Assembly (NCBI RefSeq): GCF_001499675.1
Contig: NZ_LN609302.1
Coordinates: 1,339,896-1,403,895, forward strand
DNA from: Acetobacter ghanensis
GTDB taxonomy: Bacteria > Pseudomonadota > Alphaproteobacteria > Acetobacterales > Acetobacteraceae
DNA length: 64,000 nt
Direction: 5' to 3'
Shown here one piece after another: positions 18,013 to 29,624 of the stretch. Each line of letters opens with the position of its first letter. The first letter of the stretch is position 1. The notes beneath the pieces are model-generated. The model worked only from the letters and a program-made list of their open reading frames with translations, did no database searches and was not told the DNA's origin. A program made the translations under genes and the position numbers.

Positions 18013-21000
18013 TCAGCTATCCTGCCTGGAGCTGCGGGAAAACGAAAAAGAGCGGAGAAAAGCGTGTGTGCGCAACCGCCATGTATCAAATGTCAGATAA
18101 ATGACGGGTGTTGTATAAAGTGTAAGAGCCTGACTGACGATTAGCCCGCCCACAATGGCAATGCCCAGCGGGTGCCGCAGCTCTGCACCGTATCCGTTGG
18201 TGACCATAAGCGGTGCGGCGCCAAGTGCGGCTGCAACCGATGTCATCATAATAGGGCGGAAGCGGAGCAGGCAGGCGGTGCGAATGGCATCATAAGGGGA
18301 CATGCCATGTTCCCGTTCGGCCATGATGGCAAAATCCACCAGCATGATGGCATTTTTTTTCACAATGCCAATCAGCAGGATCACACCGATCATGGCGATA
18401 AGGGAAAATTCTTCCCCCGCCAGTTGCAGGGCCAGCAGTGCGCCCACGCCAGCGGATGGAAGGGTGGAGAGAATGGTCAGGGGGTGTACATAACTTTCGT
18501 ACAGCACGCCCAGGGTAATATACACCGCCACAAGGGCCGCCAGAATAAGCAGCGGTTCATCGCTGACAGCTTTCTGGAATTGGGCGGCGTTACCAGCAAA
18601 ACTACCATGGATGGTGGTGGGCATGTGCAGGGCAACTTGCGCCGTGTTGATGATCTGCGTTGCCGTACCGAGTGAGACCCCCTTGGCCAGATTGAACGAG
18701 AGCGTTGCTGCAACAGCCAGCCCCTGATGGTTGACGGAAAGCGGGGTACGGCTGGGAACCAGACGCGTGACCAGCGTAAGGGGAACCATTGATTCGGATG
18801 AGGTACTAACGGCCGACCCGTTGGAGGCCCCAGATCCTCCCGCCAATGCGTTGGCGACTTGGTTTTTGAAGGACAGGGTGCTTTGCGTGGATTCCGTATC
18901 GCCTGTGGATGAGGTGCTGGAGGCATTTCGGACCCGTATGGTGTTGGATGCGGTGCCCCCTCCGGCGGTCCCCCCGGCAACACTGACCCATACTTGCATC
19001 AGGCTTTCCGGGTTTGACCAGTTTTTGGGGTCGGCTTCCATAATCACGCGGTACTGGTTGAGCCGGTTGTAAATAACGGAGGCAGACCGCTGACCAAACG
19101 CATCGTACAGCGTGTTGGAAAGAAGCTGGGGCGTAATGCTCACACGGGCAGAAGTATCGCGGTCAATCTCGGTGCTGATGGCGGACCCGCCGAGTTGTAC
19201 GTCGGAGGAGAGGGAGGTCAGCTCCGGGTGGCGGCGCAACTCCGCTAGCAGGCGGGATGTCCAGCTATAAAGTTCGGAAGAGTTTTCGCCCTCCAGCGTA
19301 TATTGGTAGGAGGCATTGCTCTGCCGCGCACCGGCACGGATAGCGCCGGGTTGCATGAGGAAAAAGTTGGCGCCAACCAGATTGCGCAGCTTGCGGTTTA
19401 CGCGGGCTATCAGGTCGGTTGGTGTGTCTTTGCGCGCACTTTTGTCCTTGAGTTGCAAGAACAGCCCCGCCTCGTTGGAGGAGCCACGCCCACCAATAAA
19501 GGAGGAGACACTTTCCACGTCCTTGTCGTGCATGAGCACGTTTTGCACGTCTGTCAGTTTTTTGGCCAAGGCCCCGAAGGAGATCGACTGATCCCCCTGT
19601 AAATGCCCCATGAGCATACCGGTATCTTCCACCGGGAAAAAACCTTTGGGCATGAGGGCAAACAGTGCCCCCGTGAGCACCAGCGTAAAGGGCAGGCTGA
19701 GTAGCACGGTTTTGTGGTAGCGCAGTGCAATGTCCAGCGACCGGGCATAGCCTGCCTGCATCCGGTCCAGAAAAAGGGTCATGGCCGCAATGGCGTGGCG
19801 CAGGAGGCTGCCAGAGCCTGCCGGGGCCGTTCCCGCCGTGTGGGGGACCAGAAGGTAGGCAGCCATCATGGGGGTGAGCGTGAGGGACAGCACCATCGAA
19901 ATCAGGATGGTAATGGAGACTGTCATGGCAAATTCATGGAACAGCCGCCCCGCCAGCCCGCCCATAAGCAGGATAGGCAGGAAGACGGCAATCAGGGAAA
20001 TGGAGATGGAGATAACCGTAAAAGCCACCTCGCCACTGCCTTTTATGGCCGCGTCACGCGGGTGAAGTCCCTCCTCAATGTAACGGGCAATGTTTTCCAT
20101 CACCACAATGGCGTCATCCACGACAAAACCGGTAGAAACCGTAAGCGCCATGAGAGACATGTTGTCGAGCGAAAAGCCCAGCAGACGCATAACGCCAAAC
20201 GTGGCCACAATGGAGGTGGGTACCACCACGGCGGGAATAAGCGTCATCCGGACAGAATGAAGGAACAGCAGCACAACCAGCACAACCAGTATGACCGAGA
20301 TCAGCAGGGTTAGCTGTGTATCCACAAGGGCTGCACGGATGGTCAGCGAGCGGTCCAGCCCAACATGCAGTTCCACGCCCCCCGGTAGGGCGGATTTGAG
20401 CATGGGCATTTCCGCATTGATCTGGTCCACCGTGTGAATCACGTTGGCCCCCGCCTGTGGAAAGACAACGGCAATAACGGAGGGCTGGTTGTTATAATAC
20501 CCGGCGTTGCGTAGGTCTTCCACGCTGTCCTGCACGCTGGCGACATCAGCCAGCCGGACAGGGCGGTTGTTGCGCCATGCAATAATCAGGTCCCGATAAT
20601 CCTGCGCGGTACGGACCTGGTCATTCGTATCCAGCGTGTAGCGTGCGCCGTTCTGGTCAATAATCCCTTTGGGTGTGTGGGCATTGGCAGAGGCCAGAGC
20701 TGCACGCACGTCTTCAAACCCAATACCGTATTTAAAGAGTGGGAGAGGGTTGATTTCCGCGCGGATGGCGGGCAGCGCACTCCCGCTGATTTCGACCTGT
20801 CCTACCCCCTGTATGGCGGAAAGATGCTGCACCAGTACGTTGGTTGCGTAGTCATACAACTGGGGGCGGGTGTGGGTGTCTGATGTCAGCGTCAGAATCA
20901 GAATGGGCGCGCCGTTGGGATTGGCTTTGCGGTAGCTGGGGTTCTGCCGCAGGGAGGAGGGCATATCCGCATGGGCTGCCTGCAAGGCGGCCTCCACATC

Positions 21001-21318
21001 CCGCGCTGCACCATTAATATCGCGCGAGAGGGCGAACTGGAGCGTAATGCGTGTGCTGTTCTCGGTAGATTGGGATGTCATTTCCGTAACATCCGCAATC
21101 TGCCCCAGATGCCGCTCTAGTGGAGCAGCAACCGCGCTGGCAATTTCCTCCGGTGACCCACCAGCCTGCCGCGCCTGTATCTGAATAACCGGGAAGTCTA
21201 CATTGGGCAGGTCCGCCACAGGTAGGCCGCGGTAGCCCAGCAGGCCCCCAAGAAACAGGGCTATGGTCAGCAGAATAGTGGCAACAGGCCGGTCAATAAA
21301 AATCCGGCTTATGTTCAC
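18013..21318 (-). CDS. mdtC: RND multidrug efflux permease, MdtC-like
   Basis: Inner-membrane proton/drug antiporter. 1101 residues, about 60-70 longer than most family members because of a Ser/Thr/Gly/Asn-rich stretch around 780-840 (low-complexity, in the periplasmic docking region). Starts [23 protein letters not shown] with the usual first span; the TM4 aspartate pair is in [14 protein letters not shown] (about 405). Paired with the adjacent RND gene, as in heteromultimeric MdtBC pumps. The symbol is by operon analogy. Confidence 0.88.
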   Translation of the reverse strand: MNISRIFIDRPVATILLTIALFLGGLLGYRGLPVADLPNVDFPVIQIQARQAGGSPEEIASAVAAPLERHLGQIADVTEMTSQSTENSTRITLQFALSRDINGAARDVEAALQAAHADMPSSLRQNPSYRKANPNGAPILILTLTSDTHTRPQLYDYATNVLVQHLSAIQGVGQVEISGSALPAIRAEINPLPLFKYGIGFEDVRAALASANAHTPKGIIDQNGARYTLDTNDQVRTAQDYRDLIIAWRNNRPVRLADVASVQDSVEDLRNAGYYNNQPSVIAVVFPQAGANVIHTVDQINAEMPMLKSALPGGVELHVGLDRSLTIRAALVDTQLTLLISVILVVLVVLLFLHSVRMTLIPAVVVPTSIVATFGVMRLLGFSLDNMSLMALTVSTGFVVDDAIVVMENIARYIEEGLHPRDAAIKGSGEVAFTVISISISLIAVFLPILLMGGLAGRLFHEFAMTVSITILISMVLSLTLTPMMAAYLLVPHTAGTAPAGSGSLLRHAIAAMTLFLDRMQAGYARSLDIALRYHKTVLLSLPFTLVLTGALFALMPKGFFPVEDTGMLMGHLQGDQSISFGALAKKLTDVQNVLMHDKDVESVSSFIGGRGSSNEAGLFLQLKDKSARKDTPTDLIARVNRKLRNLVGANFFLMQPGAIRAGARQSNASYQYTLEGENSSELYSWTSRLLAELRRHPELTSLSSDVQLGGSAISTEIDRDTSARVSITPQLLSNTLYDAFGQRSASVIYNRLNQYRVIMEADPKNWSNPESLMQVWVSVAGGTAGGGTASNTIRVRNASSTSSTGDTESTQSTLSFKNQVANALAGGSGASNGSAVSTSSESMVPLTLVTRLVPSRTPLSVNHQGLAVAATLSFNLAKGVSLGTATQIINTAQVALHMPTTIHGSFAGNAAQFQKAVSDEPLLILAALVAVYITLGVLYESYVHPLTILSTLPSAGVGALLALQLAGEEFSLIAMIGVILLIGIVKKNAIMLVDFAIMAEREHGMSPYDAIRTACLLRFRPIMMTSVAAALGAAPLMVTNGYGAELRHPLGIAIVGGLIVSQALTLYTTPVIYLTFDTWRLRTHAFLRSFSFSRSSRQDS

Positions 21319-24300
21319 AGCACGGCCTGCCCGTCAGGAGGGGAGGGTGTGCGCGCATGGCGGAGGTTGCTCCATTTATGGGCCCACGTGTCCAGCGTAA
21401 GATAGATGACTGGCGTGGTAAACAGCGTTAGCAACTGGGAGAGGGCAAGCCCGCCAATAATAGCCAGCCCCAGCGGGTAGCGCAGCTCCGACCCTGTGCC
21501 GTGCGAAAGCACCATGGGGACAGCCCCCAGCATGGCAGCCAGTGTGGTCATGAGAATGGGGCGAAAACGCAGGGTGGCCGCCGTGCGGATGGAACGCAGG
21601 CTGTCCATGCCATGCTCACGCTCCGCCTCCAGTGCGAAGTCGATCATCATGATGGCGTTTTTCTTGACGATGCCAATCAGCAGCACAATGCCGATAATGC
21701 CCATGATATCGAGGTTCACCCCCGCAATCATCAGGGTCAGCAGTGCGCCAATGGCGGCCGAAGGCAGGGTGGAAAGAATGGTGACCGGGTGGATGAAGCT
21801 CTCATACAGAATACCCAGCACAATATAGACGGCAATAATGGCCGCAGCCACCAGAAACAGCTCGTTGCTGAGTGAGCCTTCAAACGCCGCAGCCGTACCC
21901 TGAAAAGAGGTTTGGAAAGCGGAGGGGAGGTGAATATCCGCCTCAGCCCGCCGGATGGCGGCCGTGGCATCCCCCAGTGCATAACCGGGCGCGAGGTTGA
22001 AGGAGATGGTTGTGGCCGGAAACTGCCCGAAGTGAGTTAGCAGCAGGGGGGCTGTCTCCTGCGTAACCTGTGTGACGGCAGGCAGCGGCACCAGCCCGGA
22101 GGTGGGGGAGCGTGTGGGGCCGGAAGTGCTCTCGCCCGAATTGCCGCTTATACCCGGCAGATACAGCTGGTTAAGGGAGGACAGGTCAGCCTGAAAACGT
22201 GGGTCGGCCTCCAGAATGACGCGGTACTGGTTGGACTGCGTATAGATTGTGGAAATCTGCCGCTGGCCAAAGCTGTCATACAGCACGTTATCCACCGTTT
22301 GAGGGGTGATCGAGTATCGAGCCCCCGTCGCGCGGTCCAAGGTTACGCGGGCCACCAGCCCGGCAGCCTGTAGGTCGGATGTTACATCTGTAAGGGAGGG
22401 CTCCTGCTGCAACCGTTCTATCAACTTGGGCACCCAGACCGTAAAGGCGTTGTAGTCCGGGTTTTCCAGCAGGAACTGGTACTGCGTTGCAGAGACGGTT
22501 GTATCCAGCGAGAGGTCCTGAACGGGTTGCAGGTAGAGTTTGATCCCCGCAACCTGTGCCGTTTCCTGCTCCAGCCGGGCCGCAATCTCGGTGGCGGAGG
22601 AGGAACGGTCATCATGCGGTTTCAGGTTGATCAGGAAGCGCCCTTGGTTGAGCGTTGCGTTCTGCCCGTCCACCCCTACAAAGGAGGACAGAGAGGCCAC
22701 ATCCGGGTCCTTCAGGATAACAGCGGCCAGTTCCTGCTGGTGCGTCTTCATGCTCTCGAATGAGATGGATTGGGCCGCAACAGAAATGCCCTGAATGACC
22801 CCCGTATCCTGTACGGGGAAAAACCCTTTGGGAATGTACCAGCCCAAAAGGCCTGTCAGAACCAGTGTGCCAACAGCAACGGCTAGGGTCAGCTTGCGCC
22901 ATTCCAACACCACATCCAGCATCCGGTCGTAGGCCGCAATCAGCTTTTCGGTTGCGGTTTCCATTCGGGCGGACCAGCGCAGGAAAGGCGTTGCCGCCGT
23001 CTGGGCATCATGCGGGCGCTCGGACAGAATACGGGCGCACATCATGGGCACCAGCGTAAGCGATACCACTGCGGAAATGATGATGGTGGTGGCCAGTGTA
23101 AGCGCAAATTCGTGGAACAGTCGCCCCACCACATCGCTCATGAACAGGAGCGGAATCAGCACGGCAATGAGCGAGATGGTTAGGGAGATAATGGTAAAGC
23201 CAATTTCTCCCGCACCTTTTAGCGCCGCACTCATGCGGTCTTCGCCCGCTTCCACATAGCGCGAGATGTTTTCGATCATCACAATGGCATCGTCCACCAC
23301 AAAGCCGGTGGCGATGGTCAGAGCCATGAGGGACAGATTGTCGAGCGAAAAACCAAGCAGATACATGATAGCCAGCGTGCCAATAATGGAGAGTGGCACG
23401 GAAAGGCTGGGAATGATGGTGGCGGGAACGTTGCGCAAAAAGACAAAAATAACCGCCACAACCAGAACAAGAGCCAGAAAAAGCTCAAACTGCACATCAG
23501 ATACAGAGGAGCGGATGGTCGTTGTGCGGTCTGTCAGGGGGACAATATCAATGCCCGGTGGCAGCGTCTGGCGCAGGGTGGGCAGGGTGGCCTTAACATT
23601 GTCCACCACGGCAATCACATTCGCACCCGGCTGGCGCTGCACGTTCATGATCAGCGCCGGGGTCTGGTTGGACCACGCAGCAAGCTGCGTGTTTTCCGGG
23701 CCAATAACAACGGTGGCGACGTCCCGTATGCGTACCGGCCCGCTGCTTTGGTAAGCAATAACCTGATTAAGCAGCATCTCGGGGCTGGTTATCTGGCCAT
23801 CAACCCGCAATGTGGCCGAGCGTTGTGCACCGTCAAATGTCCCGGTGGGGGAATTGACGTTGACGTTGCCAATGGTGGTGCGCAGCGTATCCAGGTCAAT
23901 GCCATAGGACGTGAGTTTGGGAATGTTCACCCGGACCCGGTAGGCCTTGCGGTTCCCGCCTGAAAGCGTGACCAGCCCCACGCCAGAAATCTGGCTGATC
24001 TTTTGCGCCAGTCGGGTATCCACGTAATCTTCCACTTCCGGCAGCGGAATGGTGGAGGATGTGATGCCCAGCGTCAGCACGGGTGTGTCCGCAGGGTTGA
24101 CCTTGGCATAAACCGGAGGGGCAGGCAGATCGGTCGGTAGGAGCGAGTTGGCCTGATTGATGGCGGCCTGCACCTCCTGCTCCGCCACGTCCATGGACAT
24201 GGAAAGGTCAAAACGCAGGGTAATGACCGACGCCCCGCCGGATGAGCGCGATGTCATCTGGTCCAGCCCCGGCATCTGGCCGAGCTGTGTTTCCAGCGGT

Positions 24301-24494
24301 GCGGTCACCGAGGTTGCCATAACATCCGGCCCGGCGCCGGGGTAAAAGGTCTCCACCGTAATGGTGGGGTAATCAACCTGAGGCAGGGCGGAAATGGGCA
24401 GAAAATGGTAGCCCAGTAACCCGGCCATAAAAATGGCCAGCATCAGCAATGTGGTTGCGACAGGCCTGCGGATGAAAATGGCAGATGGGTTCAC
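21315..24494 (-). CDS. mdtB: RND multidrug efflux permease, MdtB-like
   Basis: Partner permease of the same efflux system. 1059 residues with the AcrB-type architecture: 12 spans, two large periplasmic loops, TM4 aspartates in [14 protein letters not shown] (about 405). Overlaps both neighbours by 4 bp (ATGA), so the three inner components are translationally coupled. In E. coli MdtB and MdtC form a mixed trimer exporting bile salts and novobiocin; the substrate here is unknown. Confidence 0.88.
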   Translation of the reverse strand: MNPSAIFIRRPVATTLLMLAIFMAGLLGYHFLPISALPQVDYPTITVETFYPGAGPDVMATSVTAPLETQLGQMPGLDQMTSRSSGGASVITLRFDLSMSMDVAEQEVQAAINQANSLLPTDLPAPPVYAKVNPADTPVLTLGITSSTIPLPEVEDYVDTRLAQKISQISGVGLVTLSGGNRKAYRVRVNIPKLTSYGIDLDTLRTTIGNVNVNSPTGTFDGAQRSATLRVDGQITSPEMLLNQVIAYQSSGPVRIRDVATVVIGPENTQLAAWSNQTPALIMNVQRQPGANVIAVVDNVKATLPTLRQTLPPGIDIVPLTDRTTTIRSSVSDVQFELFLALVLVVAVIFVFLRNVPATIIPSLSVPLSIIGTLAIMYLLGFSLDNLSLMALTIATGFVVDDAIVMIENISRYVEAGEDRMSAALKGAGEIGFTIISLTISLIAVLIPLLFMSDVVGRLFHEFALTLATTIIISAVVSLTLVPMMCARILSERPHDAQTAATPFLRWSARMETATEKLIAAYDRMLDVVLEWRKLTLAVAVGTLVLTGLLGWYIPKGFFPVQDTGVIQGISVAAQSISFESMKTHQQELAAVILKDPDVASLSSFVGVDGQNATLNQGRFLINLKPHDDRSSSATEIAARLEQETAQVAGIKLYLQPVQDLSLDTTVSATQYQFLLENPDYNAFTVWVPKLIERLQQEPSLTDVTSDLQAAGLVARVTLDRATGARYSITPQTVDNVLYDSFGQRQISTIYTQSNQYRVILEADPRFQADLSSLNQLYLPGISGNSGESTSGPTRSPTSGLVPLPAVTQVTQETAPLLLTHFGQFPATTISFNLAPGYALGDATAAIRRAEADIHLPSAFQTSFQGTAAAFEGSLSNELFLVAAAIIAVYIVLGILYESFIHPVTILSTLPSAAIGALLTLMIAGVNLDIMGIIGIVLLIGIVKKNAIMMIDFALEAEREHGMDSLRSIRTAATLRFRPILMTTLAAMLGAVPMVLSHGTGSELRYPLGLAIIGGLALSQLLTLFTTPVIYLTLDTWAHKWSNLRHARTPSPPDGQAVL

Positions 24495-25699
24495 GGCGTG
24501 GCATGGTCCGGTGTTGGAGTGGGGGCCGTGGCGGGGATGGTTACTTTAATGCCTGCGCGCAAATGGTCCGTGCCGTCTGTAACCACACGGTCACCCTCTT
24601 TGAGGCCGGATGTCACAACGCTGAGTGTGCCGTTGGAAATGCCGGTTGTAACCGGCTGCACGCTTACCGTGTTATCGTCTTTTACTACATAGACAAACAG
24701 ACCGGAGGGGCCGGTCTGCACGGCGGTTGTGGGCAGGAGCAGCACATGGTCCAGCGTTTTAACCAATAGGCGCGCGTTAACAAACTGGTTGGGGAACAGG
24801 TGCTCGTCTTCATTGGTAAAAATGGCACGCAGGCGCACTGTGCCTGTGGCGGTATCAATCTGACTGTCCAATGTGCTGACGGTGCCATCCGCAATTTTTT
24901 GCGTGTTGGCGCTGTTCCAAGCTGAAACTGGCAGGGACTTGCGCGCCTGCAACTGCTCGAACACCTCTGGTAACTGGTCCTGCGGAAGCGTGAAAATAAC
25001 AGAGATCGGCTGCATCTGGGTCAGTATGGCCAGACCGCCGGACTGCCCTGCTGCAACATAGTTCCCCTGATCCACCGCGCGGATACCAATACGGCCATCC
25101 ACAGGTGCAATAATGTGACAGTAGATCAGTTGTAGCTTCTGGTTATCCACCAGTGCCTGATCGGCTTTGACCGTGCCTTCAAGCTGTTTGACCGTAAACT
25201 GCTGGTCGCGGGCGGTTTTGGCGTCAATACTGTCCTGCTTTATCAGGCGCTGGTAGCGGGCACTGTCCACTCTAGCCTGTTCAAGCTGGGCTTTGTCCTG
25301 GGCCAGTTGGCCCTCATACTGTTCCAGCAGAACCTGATAAGGGCGTGGGTCAATCAGCGCCAGCAGGTCACCTTTGTGCACATGCTGGCCTTCCGTAAAG
25401 AGCACCTGCGTCAGGTAGCCCTCTACACGCGTTTGCACCGTTACGTTGGTAATGGGCACAACCGTGCCCAGCTCCGTCAGTTCCACGGGCATGTTGCCAG
25501 CATGAACGGTTTGTACCGCCACGGGCTGGCTCTCGCTGGAATCAGCGGTGCTGTGGCGTGATTTGTGGCTTGCATGGGGGCGCAGAAGCGCAAAGCCCAG
25601 AATGCAGGATGCCACCACTATACCCCCCACCATAAGCAGGCGTTTTTTGGAAGACCGTGGTTTGGAGGGAGTGGCGGAAACCGGAGAGTTATCGTCCAT
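24491..25699 (-). CDS. mdtA: RND efflux periplasmic adaptor, MdtA-like
   Basis: Membrane-fusion protein bridging the pumps and the outer-membrane channel. 402 residues: membrane anchor at about 20-40 ([20 protein letters not shown]), lipoyl halves around [19 protein letters not shown] and [20 protein letters not shown], coiled-coil between them, and beta-barrel [17 protein letters not shown]. First gene of the four-gene operon; the 179-bp upstream gap holds no visible regulator gene. Confidence 0.9.
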   Translation of the reverse strand: MDDNSPVSATPSKPRSSKKRLLMVGGIVVASCILGFALLRPHASHKSRHSTADSSESQPVAVQTVHAGNMPVELTELGTVVPITNVTVQTRVEGYLTQVLFTEGQHVHKGDLLALIDPRPYQVLLEQYEGQLAQDKAQLEQARVDSARYQRLIKQDSIDAKTARDQQFTVKQLEGTVKADQALVDNQKLQLIYCHIIAPVDGRIGIRAVDQGNYVAAGQSGGLAILTQMQPISVIFTLPQDQLPEVFEQLQARKSLPVSAWNSANTQKIADGTVSTLDSQIDTATGTVRLRAIFTNEDEHLFPNQFVNARLLVKTLDHVLLLPTTAVQTGPSGLFVYVVKDDNTVSVQPVTTGISNGTLSVVTSGLKEGDRVVTDGTDHLRAGIKVTIPATAPTPTPDHATP

Positions 25700-25831
25700 G
25701 AGGTGCGCTGTTCGTTAACCTAAGTTGCGTCAAAAAAATCAGGGGAACGCTGTGCATAGGGGCACCCTGCCTGTGGTGGAGAAGTGTGCGGAACTCTTTA
25801 CGCAAGTGCAAGCCTCGTCATTGAAACTGTG

Positions 25832-25853
25832 CATAAAATAACATTTCTTTATG
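25832..25853 (-). promoter_or_regulatory. AT-rich inverted repeat upstream of mdtA
   Basis: CATAAA-N10-TTTATG in the 179-bp gap between the MFS gene and mdtA, in locally AT-rich sequence. Could be an operator or promoter element; no clear -35/-10 pair was found for either direction. Confidence 0.25.
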
Positions 25854-25878
25854 TAATCTGTGCGTTAAAAACGTGCCG

Positions 25879-27273
25879 TTAACGGCGGTTCCCGCTCATG
25901 TTTGCCCCCGCAGAAGGCGAAAGTGTGGCGCACACTGGCACGGCCAGAAGGGAAATGGCGCCCGTAACCACAAAGCCCAGTGCAAAGTCGGTCATGTTGG
26001 CTGGTGTGTTGTGGTGTAGCTTGCTCAGCAGCGTAAGCGTTCCGGCCGCAATGCAGATTCCGGCCGAAAGCATGATCTGCTGCATGGTGGAATACAGGCT
26101 GGTGGCGGCGCTCATCCTGTCTGCTGGAATATCCGCATAGGCAACCGTGTTATAGGCGGAAAACTGGAGAGACTGCGCAGCCCCTGCCAGCGTAAGCACA
26201 AGGGAGAGCAGCCACAGCGGGTAAGAGGGACGGAATGCGGCAATCAGCCCAAAAACCAGAGCGGCAGAGGAGCCGTTGGCAATAAGAATGGTGCGGAAGC
26301 CCCAGCGTTTGAGCAGGGCTGGCACAAAGGGGCGCATGGCAATGGCCCCAAGTGGCGCCACAAACGTAACCAGCCCGCTCTGAGCCGCAGTCAGCCCCGC
26401 CCCGATCTGGAGGAAGGAGGGGAGCAAAAAGGGGAGAGAGCCAACTGCAATACGAGATGCCGCGCCACCAAAGACGGAAATACGAAACGTCTGGAACCGC
26501 ATCAACCGCAGGTCCAGGAGTGGAAAAGAGGTACGGCCAGCGTGGTAGGTATATATGCCAAGCAGCATCAACCCCGTGCCCAGCAGGCCTGCAACCAGAG
26601 ACGTAGAGCCGGTACCGTGGCTGAACAACTCCGCAAAGACGGAGAGAATAGCCAGCCCACCGCCTGCCAGCAGGAGACCTTTGACGTCAAAGGGAGGGGG
26701 CGTTGCCTCGCGTACTTCGGGAATAAAGCGGTACGTCAGAATTAGCCCGATAATGCCTACAGGAATATTGAGGTAAAAATTCCACCGCCATGACAGCCAT
26801 GTCGTGATGTATCCCCCCACAACGGGGCCCAGCAGCGGGCCAAGGGTGGCGGGCAGCATCATCCACGTCATGGTGCGGACAAGCTGGTCCGCTGGCGTGC
26901 TGCGAATAACAGCCAGCCGCCCCACAGGCACCATCAATGCCCCGCCAATACCCTGTATTGTGCGCATAACAGCCAAAAACAGCAAAGAATGGGCTGTGCC
27001 GCAAAAAATTGAGCTGCCAACAAAAATGCAGATGGCCAGCATCAGGATCGTTCGGCTGCCCAGACGGTCCGCCAACGCCCCGGATGCGGGAATGAAGATG
27101 GCCAGACCTATGATGTAGGACGTCAGGGCAACGGAGGTGGCGACCGTATCCACATGCAGGCTGTGGGCAATGGAGGGCAGGGCAGTTGCCAGAATGGTGC
27201 CATCAAGCTGTTCCATAAAAAACATGGAACCAACAATGAGTGCAGTCAGTTGTGTGGACGTCGGAGAAGGCAT
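25879..27273 (-). CDS. MFS multidrug exporter, DHA2 family
   Basis: Drug/H+ antiporter with about 14 membrane spans. 464 residues; MFFMEQLDGTILATALPSIAHSLH is the typical first-span motif of this group and ATLGPLLGPVVGGYITTWLSWRWNFYLNIPVG is antiporter motif C followed by the WRW loop. Same strand and 179 bp upstream of the RND operon, so the two may be co-expressed. Substrate unknown. Confidence 0.87.
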   Translation of the reverse strand: MPSPTSTQLTALIVGSMFFMEQLDGTILATALPSIAHSLHVDTVATSVALTSYIIGLAIFIPASGALADRLGSRTILMLAICIFVGSSIFCGTAHSLLFLAVMRTIQGIGGALMVPVGRLAVIRSTPADQLVRTMTWMMLPATLGPLLGPVVGGYITTWLSWRWNFYLNIPVGIIGLILTYRFIPEVREATPPPFDVKGLLLAGGGLAILSVFAELFSHGTGSTSLVAGLLGTGLMLLGIYTYHAGRTSFPLLDLRLMRFQTFRISVFGGAASRIAVGSLPFLLPSFLQIGAGLTAAQSGLVTFVAPLGAIAMRPFVPALLKRWGFRTILIANGSSAALVFGLIAAFRPSYPLWLLSLVLTLAGAAQSLQFSAYNTVAYADIPADRMSAATSLYSTMQQIMLSAGICIAAGTLTLLSKLHHNTPANMTDFALGFVVTGAISLLAVPVCATLSPSAGANMSGNRR

Positions 27274-27385
27274 GCCTAGTCAGAGACGCGTTTTTGCGGT
27301 CTGATGCAACAGGCGATCGTGCAGATCTCCGGTCGCTTTCATGCGCGGACCGCTACAAAACGGTTCAGAAAAGGAGAAAGTCGTC

Positions 27386-27691
27386 ATGGCTAAAGATAAA
27401 ATCGACAATATCGAAAACAAGATTGAAGCCAAGGCCCGGGACGTTCAGGGGCATGTTAAGGATGCCGCAGGTGGTCTGACGGGTGATATCGGCCTTCAGG
27501 CTGATGGAAAGTTCGATCAGTTCGCTGGGCACGTGCAAGAAGATTTTGCAGACCTGTATGAAGAAGGTGAAAGCGCGCTTGAAAAAGCAGTGACCTTTGT
27601 GCGTGATAAGCCATTGCTTTCATTGGGTATTGTGTCCGTTGTGGGCGTTCTGCTCGGCTGGCTCTTCTTCCCCCGTCGCAGCGGTTCCTAA
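27386..27691 (+). CDS. CsbD-like stress protein with C-terminal membrane span
   Basis: 101 residues. The N-terminal two-thirds is hydrophilic and resembles CsbD (KIEAKARDVQGHVKDAAGGLTGD); the C terminus is one membrane span (PLLSLGIVSVVGVLLGWLFFPRR) of the DUF883/ElaB type. Start at ATG 27386 preceded by AAGGAG; the longer in-frame start at 27341 lacks a site. CsbD proteins are general-stress induced but their role is unknown. Confidence 0.8.
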   Translation: MAKDKIDNIENKIEAKARDVQGHVKDAAGGLTGDIGLQADGKFDQFAGHVQEDFADLYEEGESALEKAVTFVRDKPLLSLGIVSVVGVLLGWLFFPRRSGS

Positions 27692-27702
27692 AAATCATTT
27701 GA

Positions 27703-27790
27703 CCGGGACTCTTGCGCTCCCGGGTAAAAAAATGCTTTTCCTTCCCTACGGAGTCGCGATTGCTGCGACTCGGTAATTTTAACCGAGTCG
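27703..27790 (+). promoter_or_regulatory. GANTC cluster and alternative hairpins upstream of rnhB-ccrM
   Basis: Four GANTC sites (27707, 27751, 27767, 27785) fall within 83 bp. Three of them sit in hairpin arms: GAGTCGC (27751-27757) can pair with GCGACTC (27765-27771), and CGACTCGGT (27766-27774) with ACCGAGTCG (27782-27790); the two pairings share bases, so they exclude each other. A further stem CCGGGA / TCCCGG lies at 27703-27723. GANTC is the methylation site of CcrM, encoded downstream. In Caulobacter, methylation of GANTC sites in the ccrM leader reduces its transcription. Confidence 0.6.
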
Positions 27791-27815
27791 TTTCAAGCGG
27801 ACGGGAAGGGATGCA

Positions 27816-28445
27816 ATGCCGGACTTTAGGCGGGAACAACAGCATGGCGGTCTGGTCGCCGGAGTGGATGAAGTGGGTCGTGGCCCGCTTGCCGGTCCGG
27901 TTGTGGCTGCCGCCGTGGTGTTTGCCCGTGGCGTGCCAGATGACCTTGCCGCCGTTATTGATGATTCCAAAAAATTAAAACCCGCATTGCGCGAGGCCAT
28001 TGCCGAGCGTCTGCCCCATGTGCCCGGTGTGGCCATTGGCGTGGGTGCCGCCTCCACGGCGGAAATCGACCGTATCAACATCTATCATGCGTCCCACCTT
28101 GCCATGCAGCGTGCTGTTGCGCGTCTGCCGGTCAGGCCAGACCATGTGTTGGTCGATGGTAATAAAATTCCGGATTTTGGGTGTAGTGCTGAGGCCATTG
28201 TAGGCGGGGACGGGGTTAGCCTGTCCATTGCCGCAGCCTCCATTGTGGCCAAGGTGGTGCGTGACCGCATCATGGCGCGGCTGGATGTGCGCTGGCCCGA
28301 CTACGGATGGGAGAAAAATGCAGGGTATGGCACGGCGGTTCACCGTCAGGCCCTCATGCATGTAGGCGTGACCCCGCATCACAGAAAAACATTCGGCACC
28401 GTACGCCGGCAGATGGAACATTTAGTAACGGAGACCCCGGCATGA
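27816..28445 (+). CDS. rnhB: Ribonuclease HII
   Basis: Removes ribonucleotides from DNA and RNA-DNA hybrids. 209 residues. Catalytic acidic residues in [14 protein letters not shown] (Asp18, Glu19), the DDSKKL motif at 49-54, and Asp114 in [20 protein letters not shown] follows. The stop overlaps the ccrM start (ATGA), so the two are translationally coupled, an arrangement also seen in other Alphaproteobacteria. Confidence 0.95.
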   Translation: MPDFRREQQHGGLVAGVDEVGRGPLAGPVVAAAVVFARGVPDDLAAVIDDSKKLKPALREAIAERLPHVPGVAIGVGAASTAEIDRINIYHASHLAMQRAVARLPVRPDHVLVDGNKIPDFGCSAEAIVGGDGVSLSIAAASIVAKVVRDRIMARLDVRWPDYGWEKNAGYGTAVHRQALMHVGVTPHHRKTFGTVRRQMEHLVTETPA

Positions 28446-29545
28446 GCGGCGCAAAAGCAGTTTCCATGGACCTTCCGCTTGATCAGATCCTGCGTGGAGA
28501 ATGTGTGGAGACCATGCGCTCCCTGCCAACAGGCTCGGTGGACTGTATTTTTGCTGACCCGCCGTACAACCTGCAACTGCGTGGCGAACTGCGCCGCCCG
28601 GACGACAGCGTTGTAGATGGCGTGGATGATGACTGGGACAAGTTTTCCGACCTGCAGGAATATGACCGGTTCACGCGGGAATGGTTGAGCGAGGCCCGCC
28701 GTCTGCTGCATAAAGATGGCACGATCTGGGTTATCGGTTCCTACCATAACATCTTCCGCCTCGGGGCCATTTTGCAGGACCTCGGGTTCTGGATTTTGAA
28801 CGACGTGGTGTGGCGCAAATCCAACCCCATGCCCAACTTCCGTGGCCGTCGTTTTACTAATGCGCACGAAACGCTCATCTGGGCTGCTCGCAGTCAGGAT
28901 AGTCGTTATCGCTTCAACTATCAGGCCATGAAGGCACTGAATGATGACGTGCAGATGCGCTCGGACTGGTACCTGCCGCTGTGCACGGGCAACGAGCGCC
29001 TGCGTAACGAGCACGGGCTGAAGCTGCACCCCACCCAGAAGCCCGAAAGCCTGCTGCACCGTGTGCTGCTGGCCTCCACAACGGTGAATGATGTGGTGCT
29101 CGACCCGTTCTCGGGTTCTGGCACAACGGCGGCTATGGCCCGTCGTCTGCGCCGCCACTTTGTGGGCATTGAGCGGCACCCGGATTATGTGGAAGCTGCC
29201 ATGGCACGCGTTGCCCGCGAAGTGCCGCTTGATGATGACGCCATACAGACCACGCAGGACAAGCGCGAGGCTCCACGGGTGCCGTTTGGTAGTCTGGTGG
29301 AGCAGGGGGCGCTGGTAGCCGGTACGGTCCTGAGCGATAAAAAGCAGCGTATTCAGGCTACCGTTGCCGCCGATGGCACGCTGGTGAGTGGTGCCAAGCG
29401 TGGCTCAATCCATAAAATGGGCGCCATGCTGACCAACGCACCGTCCTGCAATGGCTGGACATTCTGGCATTTTGAGCGTGAGGGCGTCTTGCTGCCGCTT
29501 GATGTGCTGCGTCAGGAAAGTCTGGAAGCCGCTGCGGCCCGGTAG
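28442..29545 (+). CDS. ccrM: Cell-cycle GANTC adenine methyltransferase CcrM
   Basis: N6-adenine DNA methyltransferase acting at GANTC. 367 residues; catalytic motif IV DPPY (39-42, in [10 protein letters not shown]) precedes SAM-binding motif [10 protein letters not shown] (221-229), the beta-class order. The C-terminal domain of about 85 residues (from [21 protein letters not shown]) is typical of CcrM and absent from plain restriction-system enzymes. No restriction endonuclease is nearby, which supports a solitary cell-cycle enzyme. Essential or near-essential in several Alphaproteobacteria. Confidence 0.95.
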   Translation: MSGAKAVSMDLPLDQILRGECVETMRSLPTGSVDCIFADPPYNLQLRGELRRPDDSVVDGVDDDWDKFSDLQEYDRFTREWLSEARRLLHKDGTIWVIGSYHNIFRLGAILQDLGFWILNDVVWRKSNPMPNFRGRRFTNAHETLIWAARSQDSRYRFNYQAMKALNDDVQMRSDWYLPLCTGNERLRNEHGLKLHPTQKPESLLHRVLLASTTVNDVVLDPFSGSGTTAAMARRLRRHFVGIERHPDYVEAAMARVAREVPLDDDAIQTTQDKREAPRVPFGSLVEQGALVAGTVLSDKKQRIQATVAADGTLVSGAKRGSIHKMGAMLTNAPSCNGWTFWHFEREGVLLPLDVLRQESLEAAAAR

Positions 29546-29574
29546 GGCTGGGGGTACACAGAGTAATAAAAAGT

Positions 29575-29600
29575 GGGGCGCATTATGCGCCCCTTTTTTT
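29575..29600. terminator. Bidirectional terminator
   Basis: GGGGCGCA / TGCGCCCC, 8-bp stem with a TTA loop, T7 on the plus side and a T-rich tract on the minus side; between convergent ccrM and the ankyrin gene. Confidence 0.88.
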
Positions 29601-29624
29601 ATGCTGTTATTTTAAATGGGCAGT

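Noticed and set aside
27735..27815. CtrA-binding sites (TTAA-N7-TTAA) before rnhB-ccrM
   Set aside because: Only a single TTAACC half is present; the full motif is missing.
28442..29545. CcrM as part of a restriction-modification system
   Set aside because: No endonuclease or specificity gene nearby, and the CcrM-type C-terminal domain is present.
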